A stretch of 64,000 nt of DNA from Methanoculleus methanifontis (GCF_030464365.1 NZ_VCYI01000005.1:62001-126000); one strand, 5' to 3'; numbered from the stretch's first letter, positions 34,351 to 43,662 are shown. Program-made: numbers and translations. The notes: generated by a model not told the origin, from the letters alone.

Positions 34351-35676
34351 TCACTCGTTCTTCTTTTTGAGCATCCCCGCAGCGTAGCGCGCGAGCCCGT
34401 AAACGCCGTCGGTCGAGGGATGGACCTCGACGATATCGTCGAAGTCGTCGACGGTGATGCCTCGCTTCATCAGGTAGCCGACGTAGGAGAGGAGGATCGA
34501 CGCCCCGGGGACGGCGGCAGACGCCCCGATCAGCCGGCCGGTCGCGGGATCGACCCGGACCTGGGCAAGCCCCGCCCAGCCCCCCGCGACATCCCAGAAC
34601 GATCCGGGGCCCGCGGGGGCGGGGGCCGAGAGAGTGATGCCCTCGGCACCGGCACCGGTCGCGGCGAAGGCGTAATCGTAGCGGAGGCTCATCGCCTGCG
34701 GGATGCCCTCGTAGTTCATGACGGTCTCGCGGCCGAGGATGTTCTCGGCCGCCACCACGCCCTCCCTTCGGGCCGCGGGGGTGAGGTAGGGCGGGCCGAT
34801 GACGTCGCCTGCGGCGTAGACCCCCGGAACACTCGTGCGCATCCTCGTGTCGACAACGACCGCGCCGTCCGGGCGCTTCTCGAGTCCCTGGAGCATCTCC
34901 GAGTTGGGGACGAGCCCGGTTGCAAGCAGCACGGCATCGGCCACGATCTCCTCGCCGTCGGCGAGAAGAACCGAGCTGACCCGTCCACCGCCTTCGATAC
35001 TGGAAACGGCGGTCTCTTCACGGATGCCGATCCCGGCAAGGTCGCGGAGCGCAGCGGAACGCATCTTCTCGTCGAGATCGCGGAGCAGCCCGTGCCGGGC
35101 GATCATCTCGACTTCGACCCCGAAGGCGTGGAATACATGGGCGAACTCCGACGCCACCACCCCGCCGCCGATGACGACCATGCGGCGCGGGAGATCGGGC
35201 ATGGCGGGGAGTGTCTGGTAGGTATAGACGCCGGCAAGATCGGTTCCGGGGATATCAGGGATTGCCGACCGCGACCCGGTGGCTGCGATGACCGCGTCGG
35301 CCCGGACCTCCTCGTCGCCGATGAAGACACGGTTCCCCTCCAGCCGGCCTTCTACGCCGTAGACCACCTCGACCCCGGCCCGGCGTGTTTCCGCATCGAG
35401 AACCGAAGAGAGTTTCTCCTGAACCTCGCAGATCCGCTTTCGGATCGCCGGGTATGAGACGGCCGGCACCGAATCGAGGATGCCGAGGTCCCTCTGGGTT
35501 CTGGCGCACTCAATGAGCCGTGCAATTTCGTTTAAGGCGCAGATCGTCATGCACCGCTCGTGGAGGCACTGCCCCCCGATGCTACGCTGCTCGACGAGCC
35601 TGACCTCCTTCCCCGTCTGTGCGAGGTGCATCGCCCCGAGCCTTCCCGCGGGCCCGCCGCCGATGACAACGATCAT
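34351..35676 (-). CDS. FAD-dependent pyridine nucleotide-disulfide oxidoreductase
   Basis: A 441-residue enzyme of the dihydrolipoamide dehydrogenase/mercuric reductase class. FAD motif [16 protein letters not shown] is at the N-terminus, the redox pair is CLHERC (residues about 38-43, CxxxxC), NAD(P) motif VVIGGGVVASEFAHVF lies in the middle, and VYAAGDVIG is the second FAD contact. The usual C-terminal HPTxSE catalytic dyad is replaced by HPSTDGVYG, so the substrate is probably not lipoamide. It may reduce another disulfide or quinone. The next gene downstream on the same map side (35686) ends 9 nt before its start. Confidence 0.88.
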   Translation of the reverse strand: MIVVIGGGPAGRLGAMHLAQTGKEVRLVEQRSIGGQCLHERCMTICALNEIARLIECARTQRDLGILDSVPAVSYPAIRKRICEVQEKLSSVLDAETRRAGVEVVYGVEGRLEGNRVFIGDEEVRADAVIAATGSRSAIPDIPGTDLAGVYTYQTLPAMPDLPRRMVVIGGGVVASEFAHVFHAFGVEVEMIARHGLLRDLDEKMRSAALRDLAGIGIREETAVSSIEGGGRVSSVLLADGEEIVADAVLLATGLVPNSEMLQGLEKRPDGAVVVDTRMRTSVPGVYAAGDVIGPPYLTPAARREGVVAAENILGRETVMNYEGIPQAMSLRYDYAFAATGAGAEGITLSAPAPAGPGSFWDVAGGWAGLAQVRVDPATGRLIGASAAVPGASILLSYVGYLMKRGITVDDFDDIVEVHPSTDGVYGLARYAAGMLKKKNE

Positions 35677-35685
35677 GGTTTATAC

Positions 35686-36651
35686 CTACAGCAGTTCGAC
35701 GCCTTCGTCCATCGGCATCGAGAGAACCTCGCCGGTGAACCCGTTGACCTCAACGATCTTGCTCCCGCCCCGCACCTGCCAGACAGGCACGTAAACGGTT
35801 TCGAGATCGACGGTGATGTTGCTCCGGTCGGGTTTGAGAGTCTTTTCTTCGTAGAAGATGGCGTCGCCCTTCTCGTAGCGGAATCGGATCCGCTGGGTGA
35901 GCCGGTCGACGACATCCCGCACGAGCTGTTCCTCCACGTCCTCCCGCACGAGCCGGGTGGAGACGATCTCGGAACCGAACGGAACCGGGCCCCGCTCGAT
36001 GTCGTCTGGATTGATCTCCATCTTCAGGCCGTTGATGGCGTTGATCGCCCCGGCACCCTCGGCGTCGAAGGAGACCAGCCGGTCTTTCACTTCGCGCTCG
36101 CCGGTGCTCACGTAGCGGTAGTTCCAGTATGGGATGAACCGGCACTTTGCCTTCCCGTGCACCCCGGCAATGCCGCAGGCGCGTTTCTCGGCCACCTGCA
36201 CCGGGAGGTGGGGCAACTCCGGCCCATCCTGCGGCTCTTCCTCCACCGGGACGGGAGAAGCCTCGATCTGCCCCCGGCGGGCAGTCCGGGCCGGCAGAGG
36301 AAGATCCAGGATCAGGCTCTGCCCGAGCACATCCGCAAGCGCCGCCCTGCCCGCGTAGCGGACGAACTCATCAGGCCCCCACCGAATGCAATCCTCCGTC
36401 TGCACCGCCGAATCGAGGGTGAAAAGCAGTTTCCTGCAGATCCAGTCGTCTTCGCCGGTGCGCAGGCGATAGATCATCGAATCGAAGTTCTCAATCGTCT
36501 CCGGATCGTCCGAGCAGAGCACCACCAGGGCGTCATCGCTCCCGACCGCAGAGAGATCCAGCGGGTCGCCGACCTCCTCAACGTCGTAGGATGCCGCGGC
36601 AAGGATCCGCTTCAACACGTTCCGGGCTTTCTCCCGAGTCCCACTCTCCAT
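35686..36651 (-). CDS. Conserved-looking hypothetical protein, partner of the oxidoreductase
   Basis: A 321-residue soluble protein that I do not recognise. An alpha/beta N-terminal part (about 1-120) is followed by a proline- and glutamate-rich linker (about 125-155). The C-terminal domain (about 160-321) has Cys residues in ACGIAGVHGKAKCRFIPYWNY and ends VYVPVWQVRGG and VNGFTGEVLSMP. It is transcribed in the same direction as the flavoprotein gene and lies just upstream of it (9-nt gap), so the two are probably one operon and may act together. Confidence 0.75.
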   Translation of the reverse strand: MESGTREKARNVLKRILAAASYDVEEVGDPLDLSAVGSDDALVVLCSDDPETIENFDSMIYRLRTGEDDWICRKLLFTLDSAVQTEDCIRWGPDEFVRYAGRAALADVLGQSLILDLPLPARTARRGQIEASPVPVEEEPQDGPELPHLPVQVAEKRACGIAGVHGKAKCRFIPYWNYRYVSTGEREVKDRLVSFDAEGAGAINAINGLKMEINPDDIERGPVPFGSEIVSTRLVREDVEEQLVRDVVDRLTQRIRFRYEKGDAIFYEEKTLKPDRSNITVDLETVYVPVWQVRGGSKIVEVNGFTGEVLSMPMDEGVELL

Positions 36652-37171
36652 TCATCTAACAATACCACAGGGAGATAGAACAAGTTTTCCCCTCCATCGG
36701 CCGGATAGGCGGAGTGCAGAACCCGGGAGTCTGCCGGGCGGGCAAATGGAACTGCGCATTATCAGCGCAGGGGGCAACCCCGGGCGAAAAAAACGATAAT
36801 AGGCCCTAAACAGGCGTGATTAAGCAGATAAAGTGTGAAAGCGACACCGTCACCATAGGAGCGCGAGCCCCATGCCCCGCTCCCGCACGTTTTGAAGGGA
36901 AAGTGCCTCAACCCAATCACCAGGTGCGGCGCCAACGTGCCCGTTGAGGTGCAACCTCCTCTGCACGGAGCACCTGTCCAGGGCCGAAGAGTATGCTGCC
37001 GGCGATAATATTGGCGGCGCGAGGAAATGGAGGTGGACGACCCGGGAGAGTTGCTCCGCATGATCCTGGTCCCGTTCACAGCCGGTCTCATCCCAATCCC
37101 GTCTCGTCCCCACCAAACCTCCTATATCGCCGAACCTCCAACACTCTCCCAGGAGAACGGGGAGGAGTTCA
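36652..37171. other. Intergenic region without a recognised gene
   Basis: A 520-nt gap between divergent genes. It holds a short A-rich tract (GAAAAAAACGATAATAG near 36784-36800) and the ribosome site of dinB at its right end. The overlapping open frames are poor protein candidates. I see no tRNA, CRISPR or known riboswitch here. Confidence 0.5.
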
Positions 37172-38254
37172 TTGACAACCGGCAGCCGGATAGTCCTGCA
37201 CGTGGATATGGACAGTTTCTTCGCCTCTGTCGAGGTCCGCCGCGACCCGGCCCTTGCCGGAAAGCCGGTGATCGTGGGTGCCGACCCGAAGGGAGGGGCG
37301 GGCCGCGGGGTCGTGAGCACCTGCTCCTACGAGGCCCGCCGCTACGGGGTGCACTCCGGCATGCCGATTTCCCGGGCGTTCGACCTCTGCCCGCACGGCA
37401 TCTACCTCCCGGTGGATCGCGCCTTCTACGCCAGAGCCTCAAACGAGATCATGCTGATCCTCTCCCGGCACACCGGGAGCATCGAGCAGGTGAGCATCGA
37501 CGAGGCCTACCTCGACGTCAGCGATGCCGGGAGTTTCTCTGCGGCGGGAGCGCTTGCCGCCGCGATCAAGCGGGAGGTCCGGGAAGAGACGGGGCTCACC
37601 TGCTCGGTGGGAGTCGCTCCGGGCAAGGCCGTGGCGAAGATCGCCTCCGACTACCAGAAGCCCGACGGGCTGACGATTGTCCGCCCGGACGAGGTCGCCG
37701 GATTCCTCGCCCCTCTGCCGGTGGGGAGGATCCCCGGGATCGGGAAGAAGAGCGGCGAGGAACTCCGGCAGGCGGGCATCCTGACCGTCGGCGATCTTGC
37801 ATGCCGCGACGTCCAGGAGGTCATTGCCTTGCTGGGAAGACCCGGCGTTCGGGTGCACCGCCTCGCCCGGGGCATCGACGACGGCGAGGTTCAGGGCAGG
37901 GAAGGGTGCAAGTCCATCTCCCGGGAGACAACGTTTGATGCGGATACGGCCGACCCGTCGATCCTCGCGGGAACGCTCGCCGAACTTGCGGACGATGTCG
38001 CAGAGACGCTCCGTGTCGAGAACCTCCGGTGCCGGACCGTCACGGTCAAGGTCCGGTACCGCGGCTTTCAGACGCACACCCGGTCGCGGACGCTCCCGCG
38101 GTTCACCGCCGACCCCGTGGTGATCCGGCAGGCCGCGTCCGGGCTGCTCGAGCCGTTCCTTAACGGCGAGCCGATCCGGCTCCTCGGGGTCCGGCTCTCG
38201 GCGCTCGAGGGTGGGCAGACCCGGCAGACGTCGATCGACGAGTTCCTCTCCTGA
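37172..38254 (+). CDS. dinB: DNA polymerase IV (Y-family translesion polymerase)
   Basis: A 360-residue Y-family polymerase that copies past damaged bases. The catalytic carboxylates lie in LHVDMDSFFASVE (residues 9-21) and SIDEAYLDVS (about 109-118). PVIVGADPKGGAGRGVVST, the thumb motif LPVGRIPGIGKK and a little-finger domain follow, and the tail QTSIDEFLS resembles a PCNA-binding box. The start is TTG at 37172, decided by the strong site GGAGGAG at 37161-37167. No upstream ATG in frame is plausible. Confidence 0.93.
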   Translation: MTTGSRIVLHVDMDSFFASVEVRRDPALAGKPVIVGADPKGGAGRGVVSTCSYEARRYGVHSGMPISRAFDLCPHGIYLPVDRAFYARASNEIMLILSRHTGSIEQVSIDEAYLDVSDAGSFSAAGALAAAIKREVREETGLTCSVGVAPGKAVAKIASDYQKPDGLTIVRPDEVAGFLAPLPVGRIPGIGKKSGEELRQAGILTVGDLACRDVQEVIALLGRPGVRVHRLARGIDDGEVQGREGCKSISRETTFDADTADPSILAGTLAELADDVAETLRVENLRCRTVTVKVRYRGFQTHTRSRTLPRFTADPVVIRQAASGLLEPFLNGEPIRLLGVRLSALEGGQTRQTSIDEFLS

Positions 38255-38274
38255 ACCGTCTCCCGAAGCGAATG

Positions 38275-38286
38275 TTCTTTATTAGG
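38275..38286 (+). promoter_or_regulatory. TATA box of the SDH-type protease
   Basis: TTCTTTATTAGG is centred about 27 nt before ATG 38307, suggesting a leaderless transcript. Confidence 0.45.
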
Positions 38287-38306
38287 GGTGCGCATTACGC
38301 TCTGGC

Positions 38307-39137
38307 ATGCCCGACCTCTGGACGGTGCTCCTCGTCGCCGTCGTCCTCCTCCTCTTCGCAGTGCCGGTCGTCCAGCAGCAGGTGACCCGTGCCCGCCGCC
38401 TGCGGGCGATCCGGGACCTCGAAGCCGAGCGGCATACCCGGGTCATCGCCCTCATCCACCGGCAGGAGCGGATCGGGTTTCTGGGCATCCCGCTTTTTCG
38501 CTACATAGACATCAACGATTCCGAAGAGATTCTCCGGGCGATCCGGCTCACCACCCCGGAGATGCCGATCGACTTCGTCGTCCACACCCCCGGCGGTCTG
38601 GTTCTCTCGTCGGAGCAGATCGCGATGGCGCTCCGGCGCCATAAGGGCAAGGTGACGGTCTTTGTTCCCCATTACGCCATGTCGGGCGGAACACTCCTGT
38701 GTCTCGCGGCCGACGAGGTGGCGATGGACGAGAACGCCGTGCTCGGCCCGGTCGACCCCCGGATCGGGGAGTACCCCGCGGCATCGCTTCTGCGGGTTCC
38801 GCGCCTCAAACCCCCGGAGGAGATCGACGATGAGACGTTCGTCCTGGTCGATATCGCAGCGAAAGCCCAGACCCAGATGCGGGAGTTCGTGACCGATCTC
38901 CTCCAGGAGCGGATGGACGCCGGGCGGGCCGACTGTCTCGCACGCCTGCTCGCTGAGGGGACGTGGACGCACGACTACCCGATCACCTTCGAGCAGGCCC
39001 GGGAACTCGGGCTCCCCGTCACGTCAGGCATGCCTGCCGGGATCTACCGGCTGATGGATCTCTTCCCTCAGGCGATGCCCCGCCGCCCGTCGGTCGCCTA
39101 CGTCCCGATCCCCTACCGGGAAGAGAAGAAGGGGTGA
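38307..39137 (+). CDS. Membrane-anchored SDH-family (ClpP-fold) serine protease
   Basis: A 276-residue protein with one N-terminal membrane helix (about 4-24) and a ClpP/crotonase-like domain of the serine dehydrogenase proteinase family. The oxyanion region VVHTPGGLVLSSEQIA and nucleophile motif HYAMSGGTLLCLAAD (Ser 126) are intact, and GPVDPRIGEYPAASL follows. It probably degrades membrane or exported polypeptides on the cytosolic side. It stands alone after dinB. Confidence 0.88.
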   Translation: MPDLWTVLLVAVVLLLFAVPVVQQQVTRARRLRAIRDLEAERHTRVIALIHRQERIGFLGIPLFRYIDINDSEEILRAIRLTTPEMPIDFVVHTPGGLVLSSEQIAMALRRHKGKVTVFVPHYAMSGGTLLCLAADEVAMDENAVLGPVDPRIGEYPAASLLRVPRLKPPEEIDDETFVLVDIAAKAQTQMREFVTDLLQERMDAGRADCLARLLAEGTWTHDYPITFEQARELGLPVTSGMPAGIYRLMDLFPQAMPRRPSVAYVPIPYREEKKG

Positions 39138-39238
39138 CGGTTTGCCGCAACTCCCATAAAACCAATTTTTCTGTCCCGGCGCCAATACTTCACTGTCCGC
39201 GGCGCACGCTCGTAGCCGTGCCGGACAGGGAAGCAGTA

Positions 39239-39667
39239 ATGACGACTACAACGACAATGCGCCTGATTTTCGTGTGCCTGTGTGTCGCGGCGGCGCTCCT
39301 CTCCGCCGGATGCATCGGTGAAGAGGGGCCTTCCGCAGGGCAGACGGCCACGGAGTTCCGGAGCGAGACCTCCAGTTACGACGATCGTGTGGAGTTCCGG
39401 TTCGTCCCGGACTCCGATGAACCGGGAACTTACAGCACAACCTATACGATCGAGCGGGACGTCTCGTGGGGTACGACGATCGAAACCCGGGAGAACGTGC
39501 GATACGAGGATATCTCCCGCACCAGCCCCATCGAGATCGTCGTCCCGCGCGAAGAACCCCCGGACGGCGTAGCGCTTGAGATCGAGATCCGAAACACTGC
39601 AGGAGACGTCCTGCACCAGAGCCGGACGTCCATGGCCCCTGCAGCGCCCGCCCCGACACCGCCGTGA
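39239..39667 (+). CDS. Small secreted lipoprotein
   Basis: A 142-residue protein with a signal peptide and lipobox LLSAGCIGEE (Cys 25), then a beta-rich domain (about 40-125: VEFRFVPDSDEPGTYS, SPIEIVVPREEP, VALEIEIRNTAG) and a proline-rich tail. I do not recognise the family. ATG 39239 is used, and ATG 39257 is a possible alternative. It precedes the HNH gene by 61 nt. Confidence 0.65.
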   Translation: MTTTTTMRLIFVCLCVAAALLSAGCIGEEGPSAGQTATEFRSETSSYDDRVEFRFVPDSDEPGTYSTTYTIERDVSWGTTIETRENVRYEDISRTSPIEIVVPREEPPDGVALEIEIRNTAGDVLHQSRTSMAPAAPAPTPP

Positions 39668-39728
39668 TCCGCGAGATGGATGGACATCCCACCCCTTATC
39701 CCATCCCGCGACCCATCCTCTCTGGATC

Positions 39729-40160
39729 GTGAGTATCGAAATTCAACTCTGCCTGGATGCATTCGATCGTTCGCGGCCCCCCCTTTGCGGAGACAATCCC
39801 GACCGGAACGGTTTTCGCCGGCTCTGCTGTCGGTGCCCTTTTGCCGTGAGGGGCAGGGGCCTCATTTATTGCGAACGCTTCGAGACCCCCATCCGGGCGC
39901 GGGACAAGTACGGCCTCCCGGGGTGGAAGGAGATTCGCAACGCTGTGCTTGAGCGCGACGGCCAGCAATGCTCTGTCTGCGGCGGAGAGCAGGACCTCCA
40001 CATCCACCATCTCGACCGCGACCCCACGAACGACGGCCTCACAAACCTCATCACGCTCTGCGGCATCTGCCATGCCCGGGTGCATACCGAGCTCCGCCGC
40101 GAGGGCGGGGCAAGGAGGGTGGCGCGGGTGCTTCCGGCAGCACGGCGTCGTTTGAGGTGA
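39729..40160 (+). CDS. HNH endonuclease domain protein
   Basis: A protein of about 143 residues with a C-terminal HNH nuclease domain: VLERDGQQCSVCGGEQDLHIHHLD, then DGLTNLITLCGICHARVH. These supply two zinc CxxC pairs and the His-Asn-His set. A cysteine-rich N-terminal segment (RLCCRCPFAVRGRGLIYCERF) may bind another metal. The start is uncertain. GTG 39729 is the best compromise, because the frame is open further upstream into the lipoprotein gene. It could be a stand-alone nicking enzyme or a mobile-element remnant. No restriction partner is adjacent. Confidence 0.7.
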   Translation: MSIEIQLCLDAFDRSRPPLCGDNPDRNGFRRLCCRCPFAVRGRGLIYCERFETPIRARDKYGLPGWKEIRNAVLERDGQQCSVCGGEQDLHIHHLDRDPTNDGLTNLITLCGICHARVHTELRREGGARRVARVLPAARRRLR

Positions 40161-40226
40161 CGCGTCCGGCAGGACTCCCCTGAAAGGCGGCAGGTCTACC
40201 TGCCGGTCCGGCTACAGGGGTAACGG

Positions 40227-40234
40227 TTATATGA
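40227..40234 (+). promoter_or_regulatory. TATA box of the TPR protein gene
   Basis: TTATATGA within GGTTATATGATATG predicts transcription near 40255, which rules out the ATG at 40236 and supports ATG 40269. Confidence 0.5.
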
Positions 40235-40268
40235 TATGCGCGCTACCAGTTGCGTGACCGTGGGGGGA

Positions 40269-41108
40269 ATGTCCAGCGTGAGTATTACCGAGAGACTCTT
40301 CGGCAGGAGCGATCCCGAAGCCCGGGAAGATGCCTGCACTGATACCACAGTGAGCAGGAAAGCCGTCTCCCTTGCCCAGCAAGGGCGGTTCGGCGAGGCG
40401 ATCGGTTGTTTCGACCAGGTGCTCAAAGATGATCCGGCAAACGTGAAGATGTGGAACAACAAAGGAGTCTTTCTCGATCTCCTGGGGCGAGACCAGGATG
40501 CCCTCGCCTGCTGGGATAAAGCTCTCTCGATCGATCCGGATTTTGCTCCCGCCTGGGTCTCACGGGGGATGCTGCACCGGCGCCGCAACCGCCTCGAAGA
40601 AGCGCTCGCCTGCTACGATCGGGCCGTGGAGCTCAACCCGGACTCAGCGGTCGCCTGGTACAACCGGAGCGGCGTCTTCGTCGCGATGCGCCGTCTGGAC
40701 GATGCAATCACCTGCTACGAGCGCGTTCTCGCGATCGACCCTCACTTCGTGGCAGCCTGGGCGGATCTCGGCTACGCCCACTTCCTCCAGCACCGGCACG
40801 AGGAGGCGATCGGGTGTTACGACCGCGCCATCGCCGACGATCCTGGAAGCGTCCGGGTCTGGAGCCTGAAAGGCGGCGCCCTGTATGCGCTCGGCGAGTA
40901 CCGCAAAGCGCTCGAGTGCTTTGATAAGGTGCTCGCGATCGATCCGAAGTACTCCGCTGGGTGGAGCATGAAGTGCAGCGTCCTCTACCACCTCGGCATG
41001 TACCGGCACGCGCTTGCATGCGCCGATAAGGCGCTTGAGATAAACCCCTCCTGCGAGCTGACCGCACAGGTCAGAAAGATGCTCCTCTCTCTTATCCAGA
41101 AGTGGTGA
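40269..41108 (+). CDS. Tetratricopeptide-repeat protein (about seven TPRs)
   Basis: A 279-residue soluble protein made of about seven consecutive 34-residue TPR units from about residue 30 to 270. Examples are GRFGEAIGCFDQVLKDDPAN, NRLEEALACYDRAVELNPDS and GEYRKALECFDKVLAIDPKY. TPRs form a superhelix for protein binding, and no catalytic domain is present. A G-rich stretch lies directly before ATG 40269. Its partner cannot be inferred from the neighbours. Confidence 0.9.
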   Translation: MSSVSITERLFGRSDPEAREDACTDTTVSRKAVSLAQQGRFGEAIGCFDQVLKDDPANVKMWNNKGVFLDLLGRDQDALACWDKALSIDPDFAPAWVSRGMLHRRRNRLEEALACYDRAVELNPDSAVAWYNRSGVFVAMRRLDDAITCYERVLAIDPHFVAAWADLGYAHFLQHRHEEAIGCYDRAIADDPGSVRVWSLKGGALYALGEYRKALECFDKVLAIDPKYSAGWSMKCSVLYHLGMYRHALACADKALEINPSCELTAQVRKMLLSLIQKW

Positions 41109-41265
41109 CGGCCCTTACCCTTACCCTCCCCCTCCCGGATCGTTTCGGAAGGTTGACGCCTCCGGCCGTCCAACCGCGAATCACTGCGCCGGACGTCGGG
41201 AACTCTCCCCCGGGGGAGAGTCCGACCGTCTATTACCCGGCGGCACCAACAGATGGATGTAGTCC

Positions 41266-42126
41266 ATGCCGGTCGATCAGATCCCCATAGGCACGTTCTC
41301 GCGGATCACCCATCTCTCGCAGAAAGCGCTCCGTCTCTACGACGAACGAGGACTCCTCATCCCTGCGGCAAGAGACATCTGCACGGGATACCGCTACTAT
41401 ACTTACGACCAGATTGAGCGGGGTATTCGCATCCGGCACCTGCTCTGGCTCGGGTTCGGCCTCACCGAGGTCGAAGCCATCCTCGAAGCACGGGAACGCG
41501 GCGATGCCGGGACGATCCAGGAACACTTTGCACGGCGTCTCGCTGAGAACGAACGGGATATCGGGCGGCTGTATGCGATTGCAGAGGCCCTGCGCAGACA
41601 ACAGCAGGACCCGTTCAACGGAGGCTTCAGTATGTCCATCACCGAACCTGTTATCAAGGATATCCCCGCCCTGCGAGCGCTCAGCCTCAGGGAGCGGGGT
41701 GTTTACCAGGAAGTGATCCCGAGAATGATCCGGGAACTCTTCACGCACGTCTGCCCTGAAGACGGACGGCAGCCCGCTGCAAGGGTTGCCGGGCCGATCA
41801 TGTTCATCTGCCACGACGAGGAGTACCGGGAGGCGGACGCGGATATCGAGGTGGCAATCCCGATCACCGGCCCGGTCAGCCTCGAGGAAGCGATTGCCGG
41901 GGTCGTGACCCTCCCGGGCGGGCGATTCGCCTCGGTGCTCCACACGGGCCCCTATCCCGCCGTAGGAAAGGCGTACGAGCGGCTTTTCGCCTACATAAAC
42001 GAGCACGGCCTTGTGCCGGCCGGCCCTTCGCGGGAACTCTACCTCAACGACCCCGCCGAGGTGCCGGAGAAGGAACTCCTGACCGAGGTCCAGTTCCCGG
42101 TGGAGAATCTTCCCCCGTCCCCCTGA
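41266..42126 (+). CDS. MerR-family regulator with GyrI-like effector domain (BmrR type)
   Basis: A 286-residue regulator. The N-terminal MerR winged helix (about 6-75: IGTFSRITHLSQKALRLYDERGLL, GYRYYTYDQI) is followed by a dimerisation coiled coil (about 80-112). The C-terminal GyrI/AraC effector-binding domain is at about 125-285 (LPGGRFASVLHTGPYPAVGKAYERL, ELYLNDPAEVPEKELLTEV). This is the architecture of BmrR-like multidrug sensors, which bind hydrophobic cations. It converges on the glycosidase gene, so its target is not evident. Confidence 0.9.
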   Translation: MPVDQIPIGTFSRITHLSQKALRLYDERGLLIPAARDICTGYRYYTYDQIERGIRIRHLLWLGFGLTEVEAILEARERGDAGTIQEHFARRLAENERDIGRLYAIAEALRRQQQDPFNGGFSMSITEPVIKDIPALRALSLRERGVYQEVIPRMIRELFTHVCPEDGRQPAARVAGPIMFICHDEEYREADADIEVAIPITGPVSLEEAIAGVVTLPGGRFASVLHTGPYPAVGKAYERLFAYINEHGLVPAGPSRELYLNDPAEVPEKELLTEVQFPVENLPPSP

Positions 42127-42131
42127 CGGGG

Positions 42132-43619
42132 TCATCCCTCCTCCGGGCGGACCTCGAAGACGTGGCGGCCCCACCCGGGGATGTCGAGGAAAAGCCCGGG
42201 AGAGAGGAGCCCCGCACCGTCCCGACCGTATACTGCCTCCCCGATGAGATCCCGGAGCCGGACCGTCTTCCCCGCGAGGTCCGCCCAGGGGAACGGGACG
42301 TAACACTGGCCCCGGTCGGGAGCGTAGTTGACGGTGACGATGAAGCGCTCTCCCCCGCGCTCCCAGGCGAAGGCGATATACCCATCGTGAGAGGGGTTGC
42401 CCTCCCAGGCCGGGTTGCAGTCGAGGAGCCGCCACTCACCGTCCCGGAACGCCGGCAGGCGCAGGCAGGCAACGAGCCGCCGGTAGAACTCTTCTACGGC
42501 CGGGTCGGCCGGGTCTTCCGGATCCCGGCAGAGGTGGACGGGGGTCTTCTTGTGCCGGCCGGAGAACTGCCCGCGGTGAAAGAACCGCAGACCCGGTGAG
42601 AGAAAGCCGAGGACGGCGGCGGCCCGGTGCTGTTCCGGCAGAAAGACCGACGCCGCCCTATCTTCATCGTGGTTCTCGATGAACCGGACGGACTTATTCT
42701 GGTATTCGAGATCCGCCCAAAAATGCTCCCGCACCGGCCGTGCCGCTCCGTCCCGGAGCCGGTCGTAGAGGCGTTTGTCGTAGGTGTAGTCAAACCCCTG
42801 CTCTTGCAGCGTCCACTCGAGATCCCAGTAGACCTCCGCCATGAAGGTCAGCCCCGGGTGCTCTCTGTGGACGCTGTCGATTGCGCGGGGCCAGAAGGGC
42901 TCCATCTCCCGCCCCCAGGTTCGGCGGAAGACTTCCGGGAGGACGAGCATCGCCATATCGCACCTGAGGCCGTCGCATTGCCCTCCAATCCTCCGCAGTT
43001 CGGCGATCATCGCGTCCTGTAGGGCCGGGTTGCCGTAATCGAGCTGCAGGGTGTCGGGCCAGCCGCCGGAGTAGGGGTCCCGGCCGTGAGCGGAGACGGC
43101 CGATCCGCCGGGTTGGTTCACTCTGGTGAACTCCTGCGGGTTGCGGGCGAGTTCCTCCGCTGTGCCGTGGACGTAGTAGTCCGGGTGCTCGCGCACCCAG
43201 GGGTGGTCGGGGGCGGTGTGGTTCGGGACGAAGTCGAGCATGAGGCGGAACCCCTCTCCGTGAAGGCGCTCGCGGAATCGGGTAAGTTCCTCCGGTTCCC
43301 CGAGGTCGGGGTGGAGCGAGTAGCCGGTGACGGCAAAAGGGGATCCGCAGATGTCCTCTTCGCTGAGATCGGGGAGCAGGCCCCGATACCCGGTGAGCCA
43401 CTGCTCGTTCGAGCGGGAGACCCGGAGTGCGGCCTCCCCGGTCTCCCAGACCCCCATGAGGTAGACCCACGAGAAGCCGCATTCGGCAATCTTCGCGATC
43501 CAGGTATCGGGGACGTCGTCGAGCGTGAGGCGGCGCCCGGCTATCCTCGCGAGCTGCCGGAGCAGAATGCGGGCGTTGACCTCGTAGAGGGCGGGGTAGC
43601 GGGGGGTGTGGGTGTTCAT
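42132..43619 (-). CDS. Alpha-amylase family (GH13) glycoside hydrolase
   Basis: A 495-residue GH13 enzyme. Region I is DFVPNH (about 129-134), region II is GLRCDMAM with the likely nucleophile Asp 221, region III is FMAEVYWD with the acid/base Glu 262, and region IV is FIENHDED with Asp 318. A beta-sandwich C-terminal domain follows. There is no signal peptide, so it is cytosolic and probably acts on storage glycans, maltodextrin or trehalose-like sugars. ATG 43619 has GGGAGAG close upstream and is preferred to a longer frame to 43694 that would overlap the next gene. Confidence 0.9.
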   Translation of the reverse strand: MNTHTPRYPALYEVNARILLRQLARIAGRRLTLDDVPDTWIAKIAECGFSWVYLMGVWETGEAALRVSRSNEQWLTGYRGLLPDLSEEDICGSPFAVTGYSLHPDLGEPEELTRFRERLHGEGFRLMLDFVPNHTAPDHPWVREHPDYYVHGTAEELARNPQEFTRVNQPGGSAVSAHGRDPYSGGWPDTLQLDYGNPALQDAMIAELRRIGGQCDGLRCDMAMLVLPEVFRRTWGREMEPFWPRAIDSVHREHPGLTFMAEVYWDLEWTLQEQGFDYTYDKRLYDRLRDGAARPVREHFWADLEYQNKSVRFIENHDEDRAASVFLPEQHRAAAVLGFLSPGLRFFHRGQFSGRHKKTPVHLCRDPEDPADPAVEEFYRRLVACLRLPAFRDGEWRLLDCNPAWEGNPSHDGYIAFAWERGGERFIVTVNYAPDRGQCYVPFPWADLAGKTVRLRDLIGEAVYGRDGAGLLSPGLFLDIPGWGRHVFEVRPEEG

Positions 43620-43662
43620 GCCATCTCTCCCGGATCTCGGGGCGGATAGAGGTATCCCTGCT

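Noticed and set aside
37027-37938. 303-residue plus-strand frame overlapping dinB
   Set aside because: It overlaps dinB in another frame and is Arg/Gly/Pro-rich without motifs.
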